From Deltaproteobacteria bacterium (GTDB lineage Bacteria > Myxococcota > B64-G9), in contig QMME01000002.1 of NCBI GenBank assembly GCA_003647095.1, positions 1-36,112 on the forward strand: a stretch of 36,112 nucleotides of DNA, written 5' to 3'. Under the pieces are notes generated by a model. That model was not told the DNA's origin, did not search any database, and was given only the letters and a program-made list of their open reading frames with translations. A program made the translations under genes and the position numbers. Below are positions 7,959-15,768 of the stretch, piece by piece (positions within the stretch are counted from its first letter, which is position 1; each line of letters starts with the position of its first letter).

Positions 7959-8348
7959 CTACTTCATTACATTCATGGCCGCGCTGATCTTGGCGGCCTG
8001 CTCGGGACACTTCTGGTTGAGTTCCATCACCGTGGCCATGGAGTCCTGGATCAGCGATCCCATCTTCTTCATGGCCTCCTCGGCGTATTTCTTCTTTTGC
8101 TCGTCGGACATGCTCTTTTCCATGGCTTCGCCCTGTTTCTTGAGCTCGGCAAACTCGGCCTGGTGATCGCTCTTGTACTTCTCCAGTGCAGCCACTACCT
8201 TGTTGCAATCGTCCTTGTTGTCCTTGATGATCTTCATCATGGCCTTGGTGTGTCCGATCATGGCATCGAGAGGATCGGATGATTTCTTGGAACATCCCCA
8301 CGACAATACCAGGGCGGTGGCGGCGGCGAGTACCAGTAGCTTTTTCAT
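7959..8348 (-). CDS. small helical lipoprotein, function unknown
   Basis: This 129-residue protein has a lipoprotein signal (MKKLLVLAAATALVLSWGC, lipid-accepting Cys19). The residue at -2 is Trp, which is atypical for a lipobox. The mature part is charged, Lys/Met-rich and predicted helical (DPLDAMIGHTKAMMKIIKDN, SMSDEQKKKYAEEAMKKMGS) with a second Cys near the C-terminus. It resembles other short helical lipoproteins of delta-proteobacteria but I do not recognise a named family. ATG at 8348 is preceded by an excellent GGAGGAAAA. It is divergent from the phosphatase gene across about 215 bases. A periplasmic or outer-membrane location is likely. Confidence 0.85.
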   Translation of the reverse strand: MKKLLVLAAATALVLSWGCSKKSSDPLDAMIGHTKAMMKIIKDNKDDCNKVVAALEKYKSDHQAEFAELKKQGEAMEKSMSDEQKKKYAEEAMKKMGSLIQDSMATVMELNQKCPEQAAKISAAMNVMK

Positions 8349-8563
8349 TTTTCCTCCGGGTTTGGGATATGGGTTCCTTGTGCGTTACCGTGGTTGTCGT
8401 CGCTGCTCGATTGCCTACGGAGCAAAGCAGAAAATTTCTTTCCGGTCAACCAGAATCGGCCCCGCTGGCGGTGTAGCTGCAAGGTTGTCAAGGGTTGATT
8501 TTTTATTGCTGGCGATGGCATGTAGAAAGTGGTGGTCAAGGTGGTACCGGAGAAGGAGGTTAC
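8349..8563. other. divergent intergenic region, no convincing promoter
   Basis: These 215 bases separate the - strand lipoprotein gene and the + strand phosphatase gene, so both promoters should lie here. A TTGACA is visible on the - strand at 8491-8486, but no matching -10 box sits 16-18 bases away. The A/T-rich patch at 8495-8506 is the only low-GC stretch. No small gene or RNA was recognised. Confidence 0.4.
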
Positions 8564-9430
8564 ATGACCAGGAAGAGAGACAAGAAAAAGCTAGCCAGGT
8601 CCCGGCGAGCAAGCGCAGCCGGCCGGGCCCTGCGGGCCCGGCTCACGCGCAAGGAGCGGGAGGAGATCCTTGCCTTTACCAGGGGCCTGGCCCGAGCCTC
8701 GGGGGCCCTGGCGCTTTCCTACTATGGGCGGGCCAACCCCACGCTACGCTTCGACAGCGTGCTCATTACCGAGGCCGACTTGGTGGTGCAACAGTACATT
8801 CGCCGGGAGGTTGCCCAGGCCTACCCTGATCATACCTTCCTGGGAGAAGAGGGTGACCGCGAGGAGGAAGTGCAGCGGGATCGGCAACGGCCCCTGTGGC
8901 TGGTGGATCCCGTCGACGGCTCTGCCTCCTTTTGTGCCGGCATGCCCATATGGGCGGTGTCGATAAGTCTTTTCGACGGCGGCCGGCCGGTGGTGGGGGT
9001 GATCTACCTGCCGGTGACCGGGGAACTGTACGCGGCCATGGCTGGAGGACCGGCCATGCTCAACGACCGGGTCATTGCGGTGAGGGAACAGTCGGTGGAC
9101 GATGAGTCATTGCTGCTGACCTACTCCCGCTTCCACTCGGATTTCCGGGCCAGTTTTCCCGGCAAGGTGCGCTCCCTGGGGTCCTCGGCCGCTCACATGG
9201 CCTACGTGGCCCGTGGTGCCGCCACGGCGGCCCTGCTGGGGAACGTGCACGTCTGGGACATAGCCGCCGGCCAGGTGATCCTGGAGTCTGCCGGCGGGGC
9301 GTTGCTGGACGTGGGTGGCTCCCGGGTGGAACTGGACGAATACCTGGGCGGTGAGAAGATAGATCGCTTCCTGGTGGCTGCCCCCCGGGGTCTTCACCGC
9401 GAGCTCAGCGACACCCTGCAACTGCTCTGA
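8564..9430 (+). CDS. inositol-monophosphatase-family phosphatase (CysQ/SuhB-like)
   Basis: This 288-residue Mg-dependent phosphatase belongs to the superfamily that hydrolyses inositol monophosphates, 3'-phosphoadenosine 5'-phosphate or fructose-1,6-bisphosphate. Metal-site motifs are present: GEEGD at 94-98 (Glu95, Glu96), LVDPVDGSASF at 113-123 (Asp115, Asp118) and VWDIAAGQVILESAGG from 230 (Asp232). The canonical DPIDGTxNF has become DPVDGSASF. The N-terminus carries about 30 extra residues rich in Lys and Arg. ATG at 8564 follows AAGGAGGT four bases upstream; longer in-frame starts lack a ribosome site. The substrate cannot be decided from sequence alone. It appears to be monocistronic, with asnS downstream on its own promoter. 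Confidence 0.9.
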   Translation: MTRKRDKKKLARSRRASAAGRALRARLTRKEREEILAFTRGLARASGALALSYYGRANPTLRFDSVLITEADLVVQQYIRREVAQAYPDHTFLGEEGDREEEVQRDRQRPLWLVDPVDGSASFCAGMPIWAVSISLFDGGRPVVGVIYLPVTGELYAAMAGGPAMLNDRVIAVREQSVDDESLLLTYSRFHSDFRASFPGKVRSLGSSAAHMAYVARGAATAALLGNVHVWDIAAGQVILESAGGALLDVGGSRVELDEYLGGEKIDRFLVAAPRGLHRELSDTLQLL

Positions 9431-9514
9431 TCCGCTTACCGCAATCCCGGACGCGGTGCCGGCCCGGGACGGTCGATGTCCGCCAGAGGGGGCAGTTGCC
9501 GCTGCGCGGCGTAG

Positions 9515-9543
9515 TTGAAAAAAGTCCTGTTCTTCTCTAGTCT
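9515..9543 (+). promoter_or_regulatory. putative sigma-70 promoter of asnS
   Basis: TTGAAA at 9515-9520 and TAGTCT at 9538-9543 are separated by 17 bases. The predicted start near 9550 leaves a leader of about 27 bases before the ATG, with GGGAG at 9565-9569. No tRNA-like leader or T-box is visible. Confidence 0.45.
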
Positions 9544-9576
9544 GGCCCGCAGGCACACAGCTTCGGGAGCTACGTG

Positions 9577-10977
<1,401 letters not shown>

Positions 10978-11025
10978 TATCGCGGGTCTGGCAGATCGCA
11001 GCGACTTCGGAAAGGAGTACAAGCC

Positions 11026-11835
11026 ATGGTGGAAATGCGAGGCAAGCAGGTGCTGATAACCGGAGCAGCCCGCGGTATCGGCCTGGCCACGGCCGGCTTT
11101 TTCGCGGATGCGGGCAGCCGGCTGGTGATTACCGATCGCGATGAGGAGGAACTTGCCCAGGCTGCGGAGCAAGTGCGTCGTCGTGGTTCCGAGGTGACGG
11201 CTCAGGTCGTGGACGTGACCGACCAGCAGGCCGTGGAGGCGCTGGCAGCCGAATTGGAGGAGAAGAACCGTTCACCCGATGTCCTCATCAACAATGCCGG
11301 TGTAGGCCATCATGGTTCGCTGGCCTCCACCTCCATCGAGACCTGGCGCCGACTGATAGAAGTCAACCTGATGGGGGCTCTTTACCACATTTATGCTTTC
11401 TTGCCCGCCATGCGCCGGCGGGGCAGCGGGCACATCGTCAACATCTCCTCCGGGCAGGCCTACTTCAAACTACCCACCTGGGGGGCCTACTCGGCGGTGA
11501 AGGCGGCGCTGGGCAGCATGTCGGAGACGCTGCACTTCGAGCTGCGCCGCTGGGGTATCTGGGTGACCACGGTCTATCCCTTCCTGGCCCGCACCGCTTT
11601 CTACGACAACGTGGAGGCCCGCAGCACCGGCGCTCGCCTGTCGATGAAGGTTCTGCCCTATACCGCCGACAGCCCCGAGAAAGTGGGGCGCTTGATCTTC
11701 GAGGCCGTGCGTAAGCGCAAGCGCGTGGAACGGATCAACCTGATAAACGACCTGGGTTTTATTTCCCAGGTGGTTCCGGGCATGTTGCCGCTGGTTTGTC
11801 GGGCGGCGGACGCGGTACTGTCCGAGAAGGAATGA
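11026..11835 (+). CDS. short-chain dehydrogenase/reductase (classical SDR)
   Basis: This 269-residue NAD(P)-dependent oxidoreductase has a Rossmann fold. The cofactor loop is TGAARGIG (12-19), the acidic residue after strand 2 is Asp37 (suggesting NAD rather than NADP), NNAG is at 89-92 and Asn114 is in place. The catalytic Ser141/Ser142, Tyr155 and Lys159 (YSAVK) are all present. The C-terminal part has a basic KRKRVE patch and a hydrophobic segment, as in membrane-associated SDRs. The substrate is unknown. ATG at 11026 follows AAAGGAG by eight bases. It is the first gene of a three-gene set with the TPR membrane protein and a small lipoprotein, 48 bases after asnS. Confidence 0.93.
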   Translation: MVEMRGKQVLITGAARGIGLATAGFFADAGSRLVITDRDEEELAQAAEQVRRRGSEVTAQVVDVTDQQAVEALAAELEEKNRSPDVLINNAGVGHHGSLASTSIETWRRLIEVNLMGALYHIYAFLPAMRRRGSGHIVNISSGQAYFKLPTWGAYSAVKAALGSMSETLHFELRRWGIWVTTVYPFLARTAFYDNVEARSTGARLSMKVLPYTADSPEKVGRLIFEAVRKRKRVERINLINDLGFISQVVPGMLPLVCRAADAVLSEKE

Positions 11836-11855
11836 GCAGGCGGAGGAAGCGGAGC

Positions 11856-12704
11856 ATGTTCTCCAGGTTGCGGGTCAAGGTGGTGTTGCTGGCTTTGCTG
11901 CTCCGTGCTCCTGTCTTGCCGGCGCAGCAGGTTGGTGAACCAGACCGGCTGGTGGACCAAGGTATCCAGGCCTACCTGCAGGGAGAATACCAGGAATCCT
12001 GTAGCCTGTTGCGCCGGGCCCTGGCAGCACAACCGACAGAGGAGAAGCTGGTGGGCGCCCTGCAATACCTGGCTTTCAGCCAACTGGCACTGGGGCGGGT
12101 GGAGCAGGCCGAAAGTACCTTTCGGCGTTTGCTGCGTTTGCAGCCGGACTTTCAGCTTCCCGTGGTAACACCGCCGAAAATTGCCCGCGTGTTTACGAGG
12201 GTCAAGCGTGACTGGGAGGCGACCCACGCCCCGGTAACCTGGCAGCATCAACCACCGGCCCGGGTATTCCTGGGAGCCTCCCTGGTGTTGAACGTTGGCT
12301 GTTCGGGCGCCCCGGCCGGGGCCCACCTGCTGGTCCACTGGCAGGATGGTGAACGCGGGATCTGGAATCAGCAGCAGCTGCGGCGGGATGCCACCGGGAC
12401 GTGGTCGGTGGCCTTGCCGTCACCGGCGGGAAACCGGGCGCTGGTGCGGCGCTACTACCTGGAACTGGTGTCGGCTACTGGGCAGGTTCTGGCCAGGCTG
12501 CCGGCTGCAGCCGGTATGCCGTTTAGGGTTTCCTTTCAGCCGGCAGAGCCGGTCGTCCTGGAGAAAGAATCATCTACTCCCTGGTGGGTGTGGGCCCTGT
12601 TGGGGGCAGTGGTTGCCGGCGCCGGCACTGGACTGGCCATCGGGTTGACCGCCGGAGGACCCTCCGGGGGGACCGCCCTGGTGCGAATACAGGTGGTGGA
12701 ATGA
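11856..12704 (+). CDS. exported TPR protein with C-terminal membrane anchor
   Basis: This 282-residue protein begins with a signal peptide (FSRLRVKVVLLALLL then PVLPAQQ). A TPR-like region at about residues 30-110 follows (QGIQAYLQGEYQESCSLLRRAL and LAFSQLALGRVEQAESTFRRLL) and leads into FQLPVVTPPKIARVF. A central beta-rich part comes next, and a Gly/Ala-rich membrane helix starting TPWWVWALLGAVVAGAG lies near 250-275. The layout matches delta-proteobacterial periplasmic TPR proteins of unknown function and resembles the PEGA protein at 14944. ATG at 11856 has GGAGG nine bases upstream. An ATG at 11832 overlapping the SDR stop (ATGA) would add eight residues and is the main alternative. The next gene overlaps its stop by four bases. 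Confidence 0.8.
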   Translation: MFSRLRVKVVLLALLLRAPVLPAQQVGEPDRLVDQGIQAYLQGEYQESCSLLRRALAAQPTEEKLVGALQYLAFSQLALGRVEQAESTFRRLLRLQPDFQLPVVTPPKIARVFTRVKRDWEATHAPVTWQHQPPARVFLGASLVLNVGCSGAPAGAHLLVHWQDGERGIWNQQQLRRDATGTWSVALPSPAGNRALVRRYYLELVSATGQVLARLPAAAGMPFRVSFQPAEPVVLEKESSTPWWVWALLGAVVAGAGTGLAIGLTAGGPSGGTALVRIQVVE

Positions 12705-13129
12705 AAGCGGTGTGCTGGTTGGGGATGTTGCCGTTGTTGTTCGTTGCCTGTGGTGGTGAGCAGGGGTGGGGTTCATTGCAGGCCGAGCTGTTGGTGCCAC
12801 GACAATTGGCGGAAAACCTGGACCGGGTGGATGTATATCTATTCGAGACCGAGGCCAACCGTCCGCGTTGCGACGAATTGCAGCAGCCGGAACCCTTCAC
12901 GGGGCTGGAGTCGCGGGCCTTCAAGAAAACCAGCATCAACTTTCCGGCGGTCGACACTGCGGTCATCTCCGCTATTCCCGACCGTGGTACGGTGTGGCGC
13001 TTTCATGCCCGGGGATTGGACGCAGCTGGCGTCCTGCTGGGCCAAGGATGCGATGTCGGTCTCTACCGGCTGGAAGATGGTCAGGAGATCCAGGTGGTGC
13101 TGGAACTCAAGGCGATAGGCTCACCCTGA
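12701..13129 (+). CDS. small lipoprotein, function unknown
   Basis: This 142-residue protein has a short signal (MKAVCWLGMLPLLFVAC) and candidate lipid-accepting Cys17; the -3 residue is Phe, an imperfect lipobox. The mature part is probably beta-rich (NLDRVDVYLFE, EIQVVLELKAIGSP) with three further Cys residues. No family is recognised. ATG at 12701 overlaps the preceding TPR gene as ATGA, so the two are coupled and may act together at the envelope. It converges on the PilZ gene with nine bases between stops. Confidence 0.75.
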   Translation: MKAVCWLGMLPLLFVACGGEQGWGSLQAELLVPRQLAENLDRVDVYLFETEANRPRCDELQQPEPFTGLESRAFKKTSINFPAVDTAVISAIPDRGTVWRFHARGLDAAGVLLGQGCDVGLYRLEDGQEIQVVLELKAIGSP

Positions 13130-13138
13130 GCCGACGGG

Positions 13139-13540
13139 TTACTTCTTTTCCTTACCGGCTTTCCTGGCGATGAACTGGCGGATGATGCGTTCTTCCACCG
13201 GGTCGAGATTGATGAATTTCACCCCGGCGCCCAGGCCGTCCGGATCGGCCGGAACATTTACCACCTCGCCCTCGGTTTCGATGATCCCCAGATCGTCGGG
13301 GAGCTCGAACTTGAGGTTTACCCGGGTGCCCGGGGGGTGGGGGATGGTGCGTTCGAAGAACACTCCTCCCTCGGAGATGTTGCCAGCCTGCTGGAAGTAG
13401 AGTTCTTCGCCCGTGGACTCTTCCACCCAGAGAGAAACCGGCACCCGCGTGCTGCGCCGGCGATCTCCCTGGCGGCGCTCCACCTTCCTGGTTTCAGGAC
13501 GGGAATCCGGCTTGCCCTGCCTTCTGTCTCGCTTCGCCAT
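13139..13540 (-). CDS. stand-alone PilZ-domain protein (candidate c-di-GMP receptor)
   Basis: This 133-residue protein has a Lys/Arg-rich N-terminal tail and one PilZ domain. The c-di-GMP contact motifs are present: RRRSTR (27-32) corresponds to RxxxR, and NISEGG (54-59) to the (D/N)xSxxG loop. The domain ends in an Asp-rich turn and GAGVKFINLDP. It is likely a cytoplasmic c-di-GMP effector for motility, surface or transcription control; the partner is unknown. ATG at 13540 has GGGAG six bases upstream, which makes a TTG two codons earlier unlikely. The start is only 18 bases past the 3' end of the tRNA-Arg gene on the same strand and no separate promoter fits between them. Confidence 0.9.
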   Translation of the reverse strand: MAKRDRRQGKPDSRPETRKVERRQGDRRRSTRVPVSLWVEESTGEELYFQQAGNISEGGVFFERTIPHPPGTRVNLKFELPDDLGIIETEGEVVNVPADPDGLGAGVKFINLDPVEERIIRQFIARKAGKEKK

Positions 13541-13558
13541 GTGCAACTCCCTTGGCTA

Positions 13559-13632
<74 letters not shown>

Positions 13633-13643
13633 ACCGGCAGCGC

Positions 13644-13671
13644 ATAATACCAAAAAGGGCTCACGATGCAA
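13644..13671 (-). promoter_or_regulatory. tRNA-Arg promoter with GC-rich discriminator
   Basis: On the - strand TTGCAT (13671-13666) and TATTAT (13649-13644) are 16 bases apart, placing the start near 13637, about five bases before the mature tRNA. The stretch between the -10 and the start is GC-rich (GCGCTGCCGGT), as in promoters of stable RNAs that respond to ppGpp; that regulation is inferred. Confidence 0.6.
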
Positions 13672-13693
13672 GTGCGAGGTGAAAGATTCTGGT

Positions 13694-14047
13694 TCAGTGC
13701 AGGACCTTGGCGGTGGCGGCCGGCAGGTCGGCCTGCTGCTGCAGCAGGCCGGTGAAACGAACTCCCATACCGATGAGCAATGAGCGACGATCACCACCGG
13801 GGGTGGTATTGACGAAGCACACGTGGATCACCTCTCCCACGGTGGTCAATTCCACGCTGGAGCCGGGCCAGTTGAAAGTGATCTCCATGCGGCTTCCCAG
13901 GGGGTAGGGATCGGGAGTCTCAATGAACATGCCGCCACGAGAGATGTTGCGGGCGATGCCAAAGGCGGTTCCCCAGGCCCCGTTGATGTATACCGCGAAT
14001 ACCTTGTCGAAGCGACTCTGTTGGCGCCGATCGGTTGATCTGTCCAT
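13694..14047 (-). CDS. second stand-alone PilZ-domain protein
   Basis: This 117-residue PilZ protein has DRRQQSR at residues 6-12 as the RxxxR motif and NISRGGMFIET as the (D/N)xSxxG motif, with GMGVRFTGL closing the barrel. There is no other domain. It is only loosely similar to the PilZ protein at 13139, so the two are probably not a recent duplication. Length and start are clear: ATG at 14047 with AGGAGGT four bases upstream. It is divergent from the MshEN gene across a 141-base AT-rich region with promoter elements for both. The tRNA-Arg promoter follows just after its stop. Confidence 0.92.
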   Translation of the reverse strand: MDRSTDRRQQSRFDKVFAVYINGAWGTAFGIARNISRGGMFIETPDPYPLGSRMEITFNWPGSSVELTTVGEVIHVCFVNTTPGGDRRSLLIGMGVRFTGLLQQQADLPAATAKVLH

Positions 14048-14066
14048 GCAACCTCCTGTGTGGTAT

Positions 14067-14096
14067 ACAATACTACATGTAGGATATAGTAGTCAA
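14067..14096 (-). promoter_or_regulatory. promoter of PilZ gene overlapped by a palindrome
   Basis: TTGACT (14096-14091, - strand) is followed by TAGTAT after 15 bases or TATTGT after 18. A perfect ten-base palindrome, CTACATGTAG (14073-14082), sits on the -10 region and the region is far more AT-rich than its surroundings. A regulator binding the palindrome would block this promoter. Confidence 0.5.
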
Positions 14097-14122
14097 GTAT
14101 ATTACCTACGTACTTTCTTCGG

Positions 14123-14151
14123 TTGGACAAAGTCGTGGGGTTGGCTACTAT
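14123..14151 (+). promoter_or_regulatory. promoter of MshEN-PEGA operon
   Basis: TTGGAC (14123-14128) and TACTAT (14146-14151) are exactly 17 bases apart, with a predicted start near 14158, 31 bases before the ATG. It is divergent from the PilZ promoter at 14067-14096. Confidence 0.5.
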
Positions 14152-14188
14152 CTAGCCGTATTGCCGGCTTGGCGGAGAAGGGACTGGA

Positions 14189-14947
14189 ATGGCGAGGAAG
14201 AGACTGGGCGAGGTTCTCATCGAAGATGGCCTGATCGACGAGCGGGAATTGCAGGAGGCGCTTCGCTACAAGGAAAAATCCGGATACCGGCTGGGGACGG
14301 CCCTGGTGGCCATGCGGGTTATTGCCGAGTGGCAGCTTGCCGAAGCACTGGGCAAGGCCCTGGAAATGGAGGTGGTGGATCTGTCGCGGGTCAGGCCGCA
14401 CAAGTCGGCACTGGCCAGAATTCCCCAGCGTCTGGCCGAGCGCTTCGACCTGGTACCCCTGCGCCTGGAAGGACGCGGCGATGACCGGCGTCTGGTGGTG
14501 GCCATGAGCGATCCTCTCAACCGGGCGGTGGTCAGGAGGATGCGAGAGGTGGCTGGTTGCTCCATTCACCCGGTACTGGCGGGGTTATCGTCGATTCAGC
14601 GTGCCATCAGGGAGAGCTACCACGGCAGCACCAGTAGCAGGACCCTGAAGGGAGCCGAGCGCTACTCGGCCCAGGCCCGGGAGTCGGGGCGCCAGAGGAG
14701 CAGGGCCAGTGCCTCTGAAGACTCGTTGCGTGCGGCCCTGGCGGAAGTACGCCGGTTGGGCTCGTCCAAGCCACCAGCTTCGCCCGGTGGACAGTTGGGC
14801 CTGGAACACCGTATACTGGGTCTGGAATTGAAAGTGCGTGCCCTGATACACGTGTTGCTCAAGCACCGGGTGGTATCGGAGAAGGATTACGTGAAGGCAC
14901 TCAAGCACATCCAGGAGGCCGACCGGGACAGGGGAGTGTCCCGGTGA
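14189..14947 (+). CDS. MshEN-domain protein (candidate c-di-GMP binder without ATPase)
   Basis: This 252-residue protein has an N-terminal domain like that of type II secretion/type IV pilus ATPases (GspE/MshE N-domain). It holds two tandem RLGxxL-L-L motifs, at residues 5-28 (RLGEVL, then L21 and L25) and 34-57 (RLGTAL, then L50 and L54). In MshE such paired motifs bind c-di-GMP. Here the terminal Gln of each is replaced, by Lys28 and Ala57. Residues about 65-150 continue the fold (LAERFDLVPLRLE, VVAMSDPLNRAVV). No Walker box or ATPase domain follows; instead there is a Ser/Arg-rich linker and a C-terminal helix (LEHRILGLELKVRALIHVLL). It is a likely signal-binding adaptor. ATG at 14189 follows GGAGAAGGG. 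The stop overlaps the PEGA gene start. Confidence 0.88.
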   Translation: MARKRLGEVLIEDGLIDERELQEALRYKEKSGYRLGTALVAMRVIAEWQLAEALGKALEMEVVDLSRVRPHKSALARIPQRLAERFDLVPLRLEGRGDDRRLVVAMSDPLNRAVVRRMREVAGCSIHPVLAGLSSIQRAIRESYHGSTSSRTLKGAERYSAQARESGRQRSRASASEDSLRAALAEVRRLGSSKPPASPGGQLGLEHRILGLELKVRALIHVLLKHRVVSEKDYVKALKHIQEADRDRGVSR

Positions 14948-15768
14948 GGACGGTGCCCGTGAATCGCAGCCTGCAGCAGTCTCTTCGGCTTTTGCTGTCA
15001 GCCATACTGGTTATGGTCCTGGTACCACAGGCCAACTCCCGTTCCCGGCCCAGGGGGTGGCTGGTCATCGATTCGCCCGTTGACGGGGCCCGCGTCTACG
15101 TCGATGGCCGCCTGGTGGGCAAGACGCCATTCAAAAGACCGCTGAAGCTGCGCCCGGGCAAACACCGCCTGAAGGCCACCAAGGCTGGTTTCGGAACATT
15201 CAAGACCGAATTTCGCATCCGCCGGGGACGACGCACCGAAATCTCCGTGGATCTGCTGCCGGTGTCGGGTCTGCTCAAGGTTACCGCCAACATCGACGCC
15301 GCCGAGGTCTATATCGACAACAAGCTGGCAGGACGGACACCGCTTATAAAAAACGTCGTGGTGGGTAAACACGACATCATGGTGATGCGCGAGGGGTACA
15401 ACGATTACGTCAGCGAAATTGTCGTGGAAGCAGGGCAACGACACTTTGTAGAGGCAGTGTTGACACCCTTCCAGGATCTGTCGCCCGAGGTAAAGGCCAT
15501 TGCCGAGCAACAGAAGCAAAAGCAAAAATTGCTTGAACAGCTGGGAGATCGACTTGCCGAAAAACCACTTCCCCCGGCCGAGCAACAGCCGGCGGCTGCG
15601 CCTTGGTATCAAGACTGGTGGCGCAAGTGGTGGTTCTGGACGGCCGCGGGAGTGGTACTGGCCACCGCCGTGGTGATACCGGTAGCGGTAACCGCCGGTT
15701 CTTCCCAGGCCAACCTCAATGCTCATCCCCCGGCCGCCACCATTCAGTTGCAACTCAGGCAACCCTGA
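14944..15768 (+). CDS. double PEGA-domain envelope protein with C-terminal membrane helix
   Basis: This 274-residue protein has a signal or anchor segment (LRLLLSAILVMVLVPQA, 14-30). Two PEGA domains follow, at about 38-105 and 108-176. Each has the pattern of a small beta domain, with GARVYVDGRLVGKTPF and AEVYIDNKLAGRTPL. A Gln/Lys-rich helix and a Trp-rich membrane entry (WYQDWWRKWWFW, 221-232) lead into one membrane helix to about 250. PEGA proteins are extracytoplasmic and of poorly known function. GTG at 14944 overlaps the MshEN gene stop (GTGA), coupling a cytoplasmic sensor domain protein to an envelope protein. Its 3' end overlaps the convergent membrane-protein gene by 14 bases. Confidence 0.88.
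   Translation: MRTVPVNRSLQQSLRLLLSAILVMVLVPQANSRSRPRGWLVIDSPVDGARVYVDGRLVGKTPFKRPLKLRPGKHRLKATKAGFGTFKTEFRIRRGRRTEISVDLLPVSGLLKVTANIDAAEVYIDNKLAGRTPLIKNVVVGKHDIMVMREGYNDYVSEIVVEAGQRHFVEAVLTPFQDLSPEVKAIAEQQKQKQKLLEQLGDRLAEKPLPPAEQQPAAAPWYQDWWRKWWFWTAAGVVLATAVVIPVAVTAGSSQANLNAHPPAATIQLQLRQP

Noticed and set aside
13794..13815. CACCACC/GGTGGT hairpin near 13794
   Set aside because: It lies inside the PilZ coding region and is explained by the codons for a Gly-Gly-Asp segment.
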